Shown one piece after another: positions 27,599 through 35,512 of a stretch of DNA of 64,000 nt. Made by a program: the position numbers and the translations under genes. The number at the start of each line of letters is the position of its first letter. Position 1 is the stretch's first letter. This stretch comes from Planktotalea sp. (GTDB lineage: Bacteria; Pseudomonadota; Alphaproteobacteria; Rhodobacterales; Rhodobacteraceae): the NCBI RefSeq assembly GCF_018607995.1, contig NZ_JABBAL010000016.1, positions 1 to 64,000 of the forward strand, written 5' to 3'. Under the pieces are notes generated by a model that searched no databases, had not been told where the DNA came from, and saw nothing but the letters and a program-made list of their open reading frames with translations.

Positions 27599-27805
27599 AT
27601 GCCCAATGGCACAGTCAAGTGGTTCAATACAACTAAAGGGTTCGGCTTTATCGAGCCGGAAGGCGGAGGCAATGATGTTTTTGTACATATCTCAGCCGTC
27701 GAGCGTTCGGGTTTGACCGGGTTGGCAGACAATCAAAAGATTTCTTTTGAGCTAGAAGACGGGCGCGATGGCCGCCAGATGGCCGCAAACTTAGCGCTGC
27801 TATAA
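27599..27805 (+). CDS. Cold-shock protein (CspA family)
   Basis: This 68-residue single-domain nucleic acid-binding protein has RNP1 (KGFGFIEPE, residues 13-21) and RNP2 (VFVHISA, residues 29-35). Such proteins melt RNA secondary structure. A strong AAGGAGG site lies before the ATG. The upstream 130 bases are AT-rich with a small inverted repeat (GATTTTTTTAAAATC), which may form part of a structured 5' leader. A strong terminator follows directly. One of several paralogues expected in this group. Confidence 0.94.
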   Translation: MPNGTVKWFNTTKGFGFIEPEGGGNDVFVHISAVERSGLTGLADNQKISFELEDGRDGRQMAANLALL

Positions 27806-27808
27806 AAC

Positions 27809-27842
27809 GAACAAAGCCCAACGGAGTCGCTGGGCTTTGTTA
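27809..27842. terminator. Terminator after the cold-shock gene
   Basis: AACAAAGCCCA pairs with TGGGCTTTGTT around a ten-base loop. The flanking A and T runs make it usable in both directions, between convergent genes. Confidence 0.85.
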
Positions 27843-27862
27843 CTTCGAATTACGTTTCGCAG

Positions 27863-28162
27863 TCAGTGCGCGTGGGTCTTGTTGTGTGTAGGTGTTTTCA
27901 TATGATAGTGTGCGTATGAGAATTCGAGTGCGCTATTTTCATAGGCATGTAGCCACGCGCGGCCGTGCCGCAACAAATCACCCTCCCCCAACACAACAGT
28001 TTGCAGACCAATCGGGCTATAGTTCGATCCGTGATACGCAACAGGGACCACGCTATTTGGGTTGTGCGTGCCGTCCCCCATATACATATCACCCCACGCG
28101 AAGGCTTGGAATGCGGTCACGATTGTCGCAGCAATGGCACCTGACAAAATTTTTGAAAACAT
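27863..28162 (-). CDS. Secreted small protein with histidine-rich tail, unknown
   Basis: I do not recognise this 99-residue product. Residues 1-22 (MFSKILSGAIAATIVTAFQA) form a signal peptide ending near AFA. The mature part has GDMYMGDGTHNPNS, a hydrophobic middle (GLQTVVLGEGDLL) and a C terminus with many histidines (AHYHMKTPTHNKTHAH). The tail could bind a metal ion such as copper, zinc or nickel. The start at 28162 is preferred because the signal begins there; a longer frame to 28195 adds a Cys-containing stretch. It is convergent with the cold-shock gene. Confidence 0.55.
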   Translation of the reverse strand: MFSKILSGAIAATIVTAFQAFAWGDMYMGDGTHNPNSVVPVAYHGSNYSPIGLQTVVLGEGDLLRHGRAWLHAYENSALEFSYAHYHMKTPTHNKTHAH

Positions 28163-28328
28163 GGAACTGCACTTTCGACTACTGTTCAAGATCATCTTTT
28201 TGTATGATCTAGGGGTAACATACAGCGAAATTAGGTCAATTTAAGCAGATGCGTCCAAGGCCAAAAGACAGCAATCGTGTGCAAACCTTTGATTCTTTTA
28301 CCAAAAAATTGCGCGTATACGGGCTGGT

Positions 28329-28805
28329 TCAAAGGCGCAAATACTCAAAAACTGAGCAAGCCGGTATTTCTTCACGCAAGCGTGTTTCTCCAATGATTTG
28401 CCAATTTTCGGCTGGGATCTCGGGAAAAAAGACGTCCGCGTCGCTGACTTCAAGATCGACTTCGGTGATCAAAAGCCGATCAGCAAGCTCGATCATCTCG
28501 CGGTAGATACCCGCACCGCCGATCCCGTAGATCCGTCGAAATCCTTTAGAAAACGCAAGATCAATCGCCTCTGAAATGCTTTTGCAAGTCAGCTCGGCCG
28601 CGCAACCTTGCGACGTCACAACTATATTGAGGCGATCTTTCAAAGGCTTGAACGGCAGACTGTCCCAGGTATTGCGTCCCATGATAATCGCGCCGCCTAG
28701 CGTTTCACGTTTGAAAAATTGCAGATCTTCGGGCGCGTACCACGGGATATCATTCCCTTTACCAATAACGCCATTCTTGTCGCGTCCAACAATTAAGGAG
28801 ATCAT
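28329..28805 (-). CDS. folA: Dihydrofolate reductase
   Basis: FolA reduces dihydrofolate to tetrahydrofolate with NADPH. The 158-residue product starts MISLIVGRDKNGVIG with the usual Trp-21-loop equivalent (GNDIPWYAPEDLQFFK), MGRNTWDSLP and IYGIGGAGIYREMI. It is three bases downstream of thyA on the same strand; ThyA makes dihydrofolate, so the pair forms a cycle and an operon. Confidence 0.96.
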   Translation of the reverse strand: MISLIVGRDKNGVIGKGNDIPWYAPEDLQFFKRETLGGAIIMGRNTWDSLPFKPLKDRLNIVVTSQGCAAELTCKSISEAIDLAFSKGFRRIYGIGGAGIYREMIELADRLLITEVDLEVSDADVFFPEIPAENWQIIGETRLREEIPACSVFEYLRL

Positions 28806-28808
28806 AAG

Positions 28809-29606
28809 TTACACCGCCACTGGAGCTTTGATGCCCGCATCAGGGTCGTAGCCTATGATTTCAAAATCGTCATAAGTGAAATCGAAAAGCGAGCTGACCT
28901 TCCGCTTGATCTTCAAATGAGGCAACGCTTGGGGTGCGCGCGCGAGTTGCGTTTGCACCTGCTCCATATGATTGGAATAGATATGGGCATCGCCAATGGA
29001 ATGGATAAAATCGCCCGGCTCATGCCCCGTGACATGCGCCAACATATGCAGCAAAAGAGCGTAAGAGGCGATGTTGAATGGCACACCAAGGAACATATCC
29101 GCAGAGCGCTGGTAAAGCTGCAAATGCAGCTTGCCCCCTGCGATGCGTACTTGCCAAAGCGTATGACATGGCGGCAGCGCCATGTCGGGCACTTCCGCCG
29201 GGTTCCACGCTGATACAATCAGGCGGCGGCTATCTGGCGTCTTTTTGATCGCTTCAACAAGGTCCGTGATCTGATCAATTGGCCCCATATCAGAGCCGCT
29301 TGGCCAACGGCGCCACTGCGAGCCGTAGACGGGGCCAAGATCGCCGTTCTCATCGGCCCACTCGTCCCAGATCGAGACACCATTGTCCTTAAGGTATTTG
29401 ATATTCGTGTCCCCTGCAAGGAACCACAAAAGCTCGTGAATAATGGATTTGAGGTGAAGTTTCTTGGTCGTGACCAGCGGAAACCCATCTGCCATCGGGT
29501 AGCGGCATTGCAGGCCAAAGTGCGAGGTCGTGCCGGTCCCTGTGCGATCTGTCGATTGCACGCCCTGCTCCAGCACGTCGCGCAAAGCTTGATGATATTG
29601 TTTCAC
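28809..29606 (-). CDS. thyA: Thymidylate synthase
   Basis: ThyA methylates dUMP to dTMP using methylene-tetrahydrofolate. At 265 residues it is nearly identical in length to the E. coli enzyme. The active-site Cys is in [10 protein letters not shown] (about residue 147). [20 protein letters not shown] and the C-terminal [12 protein letters not shown] are typical. It precedes folA with a three-base gap. The presence of ThyA makes a flavin-dependent ThyX unnecessary. Confidence 0.97.
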   Translation of the reverse strand: MKQYHQALRDVLEQGVQSTDRTGTGTTSHFGLQCRYPMADGFPLVTTKKLHLKSIIHELLWFLAGDTNIKYLKDNGVSIWDEWADENGDLGPVYGSQWRRWPSGSDMGPIDQITDLVEAIKKTPDSRRLIVSAWNPAEVPDMALPPCHTLWQVRIAGGKLHLQLYQRSADMFLGVPFNIASYALLLHMLAHVTGHEPGDFIHSIGDAHIYSNHMEQVQTQLARAPQALPHLKIKRKVSSLFDFTYDDFEIIGYDPDAGIKAPVAV

Positions 29607-29647
29607 AATGACTCCCCAGAGTTTGTACGCTGCCTACCCTGCTTCTC

Positions 29648-31132
29648 TCACACCGACAAGGTTGCTTGCACGGCCCGACCCCATCGTGCGTAGCGCTGTG
29701 TGCGTAAGGCCTCGTCCAATGTCGGTTCAAACTTGCGTTCTAACGCCCATGTCGCCGCGAACTCATCCATCGCAGGATAGACACCCGCGCGCTGCCCTGC
29801 TAGCCATGCCGCGCCAAGCGCTGTTGTCTCTAACACTTCGGGTCGATCTACAGGCGCGCCAAGAATGTCAGACAAGAATTGCATCGCCCAATCAGACGCG
29901 CTCATCCCACCGTCGACGCGCAAGGCAGCCTCCTCAGCATTTGGCCAATCCGCATGCATCGCTTCCAGCAAATCGCGCGTTTGAAAACCAACGCTCTCAA
30001 GTGCCGCTTTCGCCATTTCCTCAGGCCCCGTGCTGCGCGTCAGCCCATAAACAGCCCCGCGACACTCCGCGTTCCAGTAAGGCGCGCCAAGACCTGTGAA
30101 CGCGGGTACAAGCACAACATCTTGACCTTTGTCAGCATTGTCGGCGAGCGGCTGAGTTTCCTTCGCATCCCGAATAATCTTGAGCCCATCGCGCAGCCAT
30201 TGCACAACAGCGCCCGCCACAAAGATCGAGCCCTCGAGCGCGTATGTGGGTTTGCCATCAAGCTGATAGGCAATTGTCGTGAGTAAACGGTTTTTCGATG
30301 TGACAGGCGTATCACCCGTGTTCAAAAGCGCAAAACAGCCGGTGCCGTAAGTAGATTTGAGCATGCCAGGCTCGAAACACGCTTGCCCAACTGTGGCCGC
30401 TTGCTGATCGCCTGCAACGCCAAGGATAGGGATTTCACGGCCAAACAGATCGGCACGCGTCACGCCAAAATCAGCAGCGGAGTCCTTTACCTCCGGGAGC
30501 AGGTTCATCGGGATATCGAGCAAATCGCACATGGTCTTAGACCAACGGCCTTTGCGGATATCGTAAAGCATAGTGCGCGCGGCGTTGGTGGCGTCGGTGA
30601 CGTGAGAGGTGCCGCCTGTGAGGTTCCAGATGACCCAGCTGTCGATGGTTCCAAAAGCCAGCTCACCCGATTCGGCACGCGTGCGTGCACCTTTTACATT
30701 GTCTAGCAACCACTTGAGTTTGGTTGCACTGAAATAGGGATCGAGCAGCAGACCCGTGCGCTCTGTCACCATTTCCTCGTGACCAGCGGCCTTGAGCGTT
30801 TGGCACAGCTCGGACGTGCGGCGATCTTGCCAAACAATCGCACGGTGGATGGCTTTACCAGTTTTTCGATCCCAAATGACCGTAGTTTCGCGTTGATTGG
30901 TGATACCGATTGCCATGATATCTTTGGCAGAGATGCCCGCTTTTTCGATCGCCCCGCGACATGTGCTGGCGGTGGTAGACCACAGATCACTTGCCTCATG
31001 TTCTACCCAGCCGCTTTGCGGAAAGTGCTGTTTGAACTCTTCTTGAGCAGAGGCGACAGGTGCCATGTCCGCGCCAAAAAGGATCGCGCGCGTGGAAGTG
31101 GTACCTTGGTCAATAGCGAGAATGTGGGTCAT
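29648..31132 (-). CDS. glpK: Glycerol kinase
   Basis: GlpK phosphorylates glycerol to glycerol 3-phosphate in the cytoplasm. The protein has 494 residues with the FGGY kinase fold. Visible motifs are [15 protein letters not shown] at the N terminus, [23 protein letters not shown] and the signature [16 protein letters not shown]. The start at 31132 ([12 protein letters not shown]) is preferred; a frame to 31180 is not conserved. It lies 54 bases downstream of dctM on the same strand, with a 24-base palindrome in between. It could be part of the TRAP operon or read from its own promoter. Confidence 0.95.
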   Translation of the reverse strand: MTHILAIDQGTTSTRAILFGADMAPVASAQEEFKQHFPQSGWVEHEASDLWSTTASTCRGAIEKAGISAKDIMAIGITNQRETTVIWDRKTGKAIHRAIVWQDRRTSELCQTLKAAGHEEMVTERTGLLLDPYFSATKLKWLLDNVKGARTRAESGELAFGTIDSWVIWNLTGGTSHVTDATNAARTMLYDIRKGRWSKTMCDLLDIPMNLLPEVKDSAADFGVTRADLFGREIPILGVAGDQQAATVGQACFEPGMLKSTYGTGCFALLNTGDTPVTSKNRLLTTIAYQLDGKPTYALEGSIFVAGAVVQWLRDGLKIIRDAKETQPLADNADKGQDVVLVPAFTGLGAPYWNAECRGAVYGLTRSTGPEEMAKAALESVGFQTRDLLEAMHADWPNAEEAALRVDGGMSASDWAMQFLSDILGAPVDRPEVLETTALGAAWLAGQRAGVYPAMDEFAATWALERKFEPTLDEALRTQRYARWGRAVQATLSV

Positions 31133-31162
31133 GAGGGATATCCCTAGATTTTTATCCAACAG

Positions 31163-31186
31163 CCTTACGTGCTGCAGCACATAAGG
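31163..31186. repeat. Palindrome between dctM and glpK
   Basis: CCTTACGTGCTGCAGCACATAAGG (24 bases) is almost perfectly palindromic, with one mismatched pair. It has no T run behind it on the minus strand. It may be an operator for glpK or a 3' hairpin of the dct message. Confidence 0.5.
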
Positions 31187-32587
31187 TTACACGAGCGAGG
31201 GCAACCAAAGAACAATGCTCGGAAACGCGACAAGCAGCGCGATCGTCACTCCATCTGCTATGAAAAATGGCGTCACGCCTTTGAACACGTCTTGCACCGT
31301 GAGATCGTCTCGCACGCCGGCCACGACAAAACAGTTGAGGCCGATAGGTGGTGTGATCAAACAGAACTCCGCCATTTTGACCACCAGTATCCCAAACCAG
31401 ATCGCACACATTGGCCCAGACATGCCAAACGCACTGTCCGCCGCGCTCACCAACTCACCGCCATTCAGCGCCATCACCGCAGGATAGACCACAGGCAGCG
31501 TCAACAGCAGCATACCGATGGCATCCATGAACATCCCAAGCACCGCATATGCGAGCAAAATGCAGATCAAAATCGTGAGCGGGGCCATGTCCAGCGAGGT
31601 GATCCAATCCGAAAACGCATCCGGCAACTTGGCAAAGCCCAAGAAACGCACATAAATTAGCACACCCCAGATGATCGTAAAGATCATCACTGTTAGCTTT
31701 GCTGTTTCCAGCAGCGCCTCTTTCAGTTTCGCCCAGCGCATTCCACGATAAAGCGCCATGCAAAAGATGATGAACGCACCAATCGCACCGCCTTCTGTTG
31801 CCGTGCCCCAAGCATCGCCAAACGGGTTATAGACGAAGAAAATGATGATCACGACCACTGCCACAATTGGCAAGGCAGGCGGCAAAGACTCAAAGCGCTC
31901 GCGCCATGTGAAGCCCGAAACAGGCGGGCCGATATTTTTGAACGTCATCGCCATACCGATGATCAGAGCTGCGTAAACCAGAGCGGAAAACGCGCCTGGG
32001 ATGAAGCCAGCGAGCAGAAGTTTACCCACGTCTTGCTCCACGATAATCGCGTAAATCACGAGGATCGCAGAGGGCGGAATGAGCGAGGCAAGCGTACCAC
32101 CCGCTGCGACAACACCAGCGGCGAAGGCTTTGTTATAACCCACCTTGAGCATTTCGGGGATCGCGATGCGCGCGAACACCGCTGCCGTCGCAACCGATGC
32201 GCCTGATACCGCGGCGAAACCCGCCGTCGCGAAAACGGTCGACACCGCAAGCCCGCCCGGCACCCAAGCGATCCAGCGTTTTGCAGCTTCAAACAGAGCA
32301 ACCGTTAATTTAGCATGATAAGCCAGATAGCCGATCAAAATGAACACCGGAATCAAGCTCAAAACCTGCGCAGACACCTTAGAATGCGGCGTCAGGCCTG
32401 CGATTTTCACGCTGATCTGGAAGGCTTTCCAAAAGCGGTCTGGGTCATAGTCAAACCCATTCCAGCGGAGCCACACCAGCCCTGCAAACCCCGCTAGCCC
32501 TGCTGCGAACGCCACGCGCATGCCAAGCAGAACAAACACCAACATGCCACCGCTGACCCATAGGCCAATCTCAATCGGTTCCATCAA
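31187..32587 (-). CDS. dctM: TRAP transporter large permease (DctM)
   Basis: This 466-residue membrane protein has the DctM/SiaM-type fold with 12 or so spans in two inverted repeats. It carries the substrate path and uses the sodium gradient. Visible motifs include FVLLGMRVAFAAGL, VASGAS-type GASVATAAVFARIAIPEM and LIPPSAILVIYAIIVEQDVG. It overlaps the small permease dctQ by four bases (32584-32587). The binding protein gene dctP lies upstream. Length is somewhat longer than the 425 usual, which suggests a subfamily with an extended central loop. Confidence 0.93.
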   Translation of the reverse strand: MMEPIEIGLWVSGGMLVFVLLGMRVAFAAGLAGFAGLVWLRWNGFDYDPDRFWKAFQISVKIAGLTPHSKVSAQVLSLIPVFILIGYLAYHAKLTVALFEAAKRWIAWVPGGLAVSTVFATAGFAAVSGASVATAAVFARIAIPEMLKVGYNKAFAAGVVAAGGTLASLIPPSAILVIYAIIVEQDVGKLLLAGFIPGAFSALVYAALIIGMAMTFKNIGPPVSGFTWRERFESLPPALPIVAVVVIIIFFVYNPFGDAWGTATEGGAIGAFIIFCMALYRGMRWAKLKEALLETAKLTVMIFTIIWGVLIYVRFLGFAKLPDAFSDWITSLDMAPLTILICILLAYAVLGMFMDAIGMLLLTLPVVYPAVMALNGGELVSAADSAFGMSGPMCAIWFGILVVKMAEFCLITPPIGLNCFVVAGVRDDLTVQDVFKGVTPFFIADGVTIALLVAFPSIVLWLPSLV

Positions 32588-33213
32588 TCGGCCCCTTCCA
32601 TGGAGGCTGCTTCAATCGCGGCTTGCTCTGCGACTGTCAGTGTCAGCGGCACAGCTACAGGGTTTTCTAAGTTCAAGACGAATGCGCGCCCGAAGCCGAT
32701 CGTTTGCAAGATCAACCGCAAGGCCAACACGCCAAAGGCAATAGGCACTACCAGTTTAGAGGGCCAAATCGGAATACCTACGTCGATGGAGCTATCGCGG
32801 CTGCACAAAGGGCGCGCGCAATCAAAAGAGCGATCAAAGTGATCCCAAGCGCCCCAAGTGAGCGACAGGATTAGAACTAGGATAAGCAGGACAGAGGTCA
32901 GTTCAAACAGCCAAAGCACGCGACCACGGAGCTTGGAGACCAACATATCCATGCGAATATGAGTACCATCACGCTGCACGTAAGACACGCCCATGATCGC
33001 AATTATCGGCATTGCGGCTTCGATGTAATCCACATAGCCCATCATAGGCGAGGCAAAAAATTTGCGCCCTGTGACCGAGTAAACCGCGAGGAACATCAAG
33101 GAGAAAATTGCTATGCCACTGAGCAGTGCGCAGAACCTTTCCAACGGCAAAAGCGTGCGGTCTAGCTTGCTGAGCAAGCTGGAATCTTCGAGTACGGCTG
33201 CTGAGCCTGCCAT
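32584..33213 (-). CDS. dctQ: TRAP transporter small permease (DctQ)
   Basis: This 209-residue membrane protein has four hydrophobic spans, as DctQ-type subunits do. A basic loop with the motif DMLVSKLRGR lies after span 2 (DGTHIRMDMLVSKLRGRVLW), typical of the family. It pairs with the large permease. At the N terminus a short soluble stretch precedes span 1. It follows dctP after a gap of 78 bases that holds a perfect hairpin with a T run. Confidence 0.9.
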   Translation of the reverse strand: MAGSAAVLEDSSLLSKLDRTLLPLERFCALLSGIAIFSLMFLAVYSVTGRKFFASPMMGYVDYIEAAMPIIAIMGVSYVQRDGTHIRMDMLVSKLRGRVLWLFELTSVLLILVLILSLTWGAWDHFDRSFDCARPLCSRDSSIDVGIPIWPSKLVVPIAFGVLALRLILQTIGFGRAFVLNLENPVAVPLTLTVAEQAAIEAASMEGAD

Positions 33214-33258
33214 ATGCGATATCCCTAAATATTAGAAATGGAGCGCAGTAAAAAGGTA

Positions 33259-33282
33259 GGGTGCGTGGTATCCCACGCACCC
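33259..33282 (-). terminator. Hairpin between dctP and dctQ
   Basis: GGGTGCGTGG and CCACGCACCC form a perfect ten-base stem with a four-base loop. On the minus strand it is followed by TACCTTTTTAC. It is probably a partial terminator or a 3' stabiliser that raises dctP relative to dctQM. Confidence 0.7.
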
Positions 33283-33291
33283 CAGTTTTAA

Positions 33292-34302
33292 TTACATCTT
33301 CGCATCAGCAAGCGCTTTCACGACCAGATCATAAAGCTCCTGACCTGGCAGGCCCTGCGCTTCCATGTCTGCAATCCACGCATCGCGAATTGGATCAGCA
33401 GCTTTGGCGCGGAAATCCGCAATCACGTCATCCGCGATCTCGACCTTGGCCACGTTCTTTTCTTCCAGAACGGAGTCCCAACGCGCGAGCAACTCGCCGT
33501 AGTTCGCCAAGTAGTGATCAAGCGATTCCTGAATCGAGCTATCGAGCGCGTCACGGTGCTCATCGTTGAGGCCCTCATAAGCGTCGATGTTCACCACAAC
33601 AGGGCAGTTCACCGTGCCGGGGTTCAAGTTCGCCGTCCACCAAGTTGCTTGGTTGATCGTGCCAAAGCTGAGGTGCGCGTGCTGTGCGAACGCAACTGTG
33701 TCGACAACCCCGCCTTCCATCGCTTGATACGCTTCCGTCGCAGTTACAGACGTCGGGACCGCGCCAACCGCTTCAAATGCTTTGCCAAGACCGCCTGTTG
33801 CGCGCACGCGCATACCCTCAAAGTCAGCCAAGGTGGAGCGTGCTTCGCCCGTACCGACCAAGTTGTACTGTGGCATCGGCGAAGTCATCAGCAGTTTCGC
33901 GTTCCACTGCGCCATTTCTTCGGTCGCCGCGGGGTGCGCGTAGACGGCTTTGGACACGGCGACTTCCTGCTCAAGGTTTTCAACGCCCAAGAATGGCAAT
34001 TCTAAAACAGTGATCACACGGTTCTTGTCGCGGTGATAGCCTGCGCAGAACTGCGCCATCTCAAACGCGCCGATGGAAATGCCATCAAGGTTTTCGCGGT
34101 TCTTGGACAACCCCCCGTAAGAAACGTTCATCGTGAATTCGCCGTTGGTCTTCTCAGACACCAGCTCGGCCAATTTTTCAACGTGCTCTGTGAATGCGCG
34201 GCGCTTGCCCCAAACGGATACATTCCATTCGGTTGCAGCCGATTCGCCAGCCAAAGACGCGATAAAGGCCGCGCCGACGAGTTTTGCAGATAGATGTTTC
34301 AT
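33292..34302 (-). CDS. dctP: TRAP transporter substrate-binding protein (DctP)
   Basis: This 336-residue periplasmic protein has a signal peptide (MKHLSAKLVGAAFIASLAG) and a DctP/SBP_bac_7 fold. The conserved Arg region is MRVRATGGLGKAFEAVGAVP, followed by LTVTEAYQAMEGGVVDT-type (SVTATEAYQAMEGGVVDTVA) sequence. It delivers a carboxylate or sulfonate ligand to DctQM. The ligand class is not visible in sequence. The gene begins 81 bases after lacI on the same strand, so LacI is the likely regulator. Confidence 0.93.
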   Translation of the reverse strand: MKHLSAKLVGAAFIASLAGESAATEWNVSVWGKRRAFTEHVEKLAELVSEKTNGEFTMNVSYGGLSKNRENLDGISIGAFEMAQFCAGYHRDKNRVITVLELPFLGVENLEQEVAVSKAVYAHPAATEEMAQWNAKLLMTSPMPQYNLVGTGEARSTLADFEGMRVRATGGLGKAFEAVGAVPTSVTATEAYQAMEGGVVDTVAFAQHAHLSFGTINQATWWTANLNPGTVNCPVVVNIDAYEGLNDEHRDALDSSIQESLDHYLANYGELLARWDSVLEEKNVAKVEIADDVIADFRAKAADPIRDAWIADMEAQGLPGQELYDLVVKALADAKM

Positions 34303-34383
34303 GTCACTCTCCCAGTCTATGATTAACCAGAGACTAGCGTCGCAAACGAAGCGTGCAACGGGATTCTTCCACTTTTGTCGCAG

Positions 34384-35412
34384 CTATCGTTTGGCAATTG
34401 CGCTTGAGGCACGTGGCACAAGCTCTGGCAAACAGTGCAAATTCGCGATGCTGCTCTCTTTTTGCGTGATAGCATGCGCCAGCGCCCGCCCCGCCTCTTG
34501 CCCGATCCGCACCGCAGGCAGGCGCACTGTGCTGAGAGCCGGCTCAATCTCGGACGAGCCCTTGAAGTCGCCGATTCCAACGATGGAGACGTCCTGCGGC
34601 ACGCCCAATACACAAGCTTGTGCCCCATAGAGTGCGCCTGTGGCGAGGATGTCATTGCCACAAATAATGGCACTCGGACGCATTTCATTCGACAATATCT
34701 TTATTGTGTCGCGTTTAGAGGCGGAAATAGAATAGATCGTCTCAAGTTGCCACTCAGCCCGCACTTGCGCCCCTGCTTTGGCGAGTGTGTCCATCACCCC
34801 CATCCGCCGATCCTGCGCGCGATCATTGCCCACCATAGGTGGAAACATGCAGGCGATATCGCGGTGACCGAGGTCGAGGATATGCTCCGCAATCAACTGC
34901 CCAGCACGCCGATTATCGGCTCCTATGCACGGCAGGCGCGCGCTATCGCTGTGATTCCAAATCAAAACCGCAGGAATGTCTTGGCTTTCGATCAGTTGGA
35001 ACACTGCCTCATCATGCTCAAGACCTGTGAGCACAACGCCATCGACGCGATGTTCTAAAAATTTGCGCAGCACTGCGTATTCTTGTTTCGCGTTATATCC
35101 ATGCGAAGCAAGCAGAATAGTAAACCCATGCTCCGCCACCGCGTCAGAAAAGGCCTGCACCACTTCTGCAAAGATTGCGTGATCAATTGTGGGCACCAAA
35201 ACCCCAATCGTGCCAGAGCGAATCCCATGGATCGTCTGCGCCGCGCGATTGCGAATGTAGCCTTGCTTGCGAACAGCGGAATCAATGCGGCGACGTGTTG
35301 AGTTTTTCAGCAATTCAGGGTGATTAAAGTAACGCGACACAGTTGAGGCCGAGACCTTTGCGGCCTTTGCGACAGAGATAATATCCGCTTTTTTACTATT
35401 ATTATCAGACAT
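34384..35412 (-). CDS. LacI-family transcriptional regulator
   Basis: This 342-residue regulator has a LacI-type HTH at residues 12-65 (ISVAKAAKVSASTVSRYFNH, then ELLKNSTRRRID) and a periplasmic-binding-protein-like ligand domain (IGVLVPTIDHAIFAEVVQAF, ICGNDILATGALYGA, DVSIVGIGDFKGSSEIEPAL). An AAGGAG site lies seven bases before the ATG at 35412. It is divergent from tctA with a 100-base gap, and leads a minus-strand unit with dctPQM. The near-consensus operator at 35439-35452 suggests it controls tctABC-sauST as well as itself. Confidence 0.93.
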   Translation of the reverse strand: MSDNNSKKADIISVAKAAKVSASTVSRYFNHPELLKNSTRRRIDSAVRKQGYIRNRAAQTIHGIRSGTIGVLVPTIDHAIFAEVVQAFSDAVAEHGFTILLASHGYNAKQEYAVLRKFLEHRVDGVVLTGLEHDEAVFQLIESQDIPAVLIWNHSDSARLPCIGADNRRAGQLIAEHILDLGHRDIACMFPPMVGNDRAQDRRMGVMDTLAKAGAQVRAEWQLETIYSISASKRDTIKILSNEMRPSAIICGNDILATGALYGAQACVLGVPQDVSIVGIGDFKGSSEIEPALSTVRLPAVRIGQEAGRALAHAITQKESSIANLHCLPELVPRASSAIAKR

Positions 35413-35438
35413 CTATGCACTCCTTATAGCTAATTTTG

Positions 35439-35464
35439 TGAAAACATTTGCAAAACTATTTTCA
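35439..35464. promoter_or_regulatory. Predicted LacI-family operator(s)
   Basis: TGAAAACATTTGCA (35439-35452) matches the LacI/GalR pattern TGNAANCGNTTNCA at all fixed positions but one (CA in place of CG). An overlapping inverted pattern TGCAAAACTATTTTCA follows at 35449-35464. It lies in the divergent lacI/tctA gap, 27 bases from the lacI ATG. Confidence 0.55.
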
Positions 35465-35499
35465 TTGATTAGCTTGAAACGTCAACACGGCTGCGCCAA

Positions 35500-35505
35500 G
35501 GGAGG
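35500..35505 (+). promoter_or_regulatory. Ribosome site that sets the tctA start at TTG 35513
   Basis: GGGAGG lies seven bases before TTG 35513. An upstream ATG at 35438 is in frame but sits inside the predicted operator, so the TTG is the better start. Confidence 0.6.
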
Positions 35506-35512
35506 CAAACGC

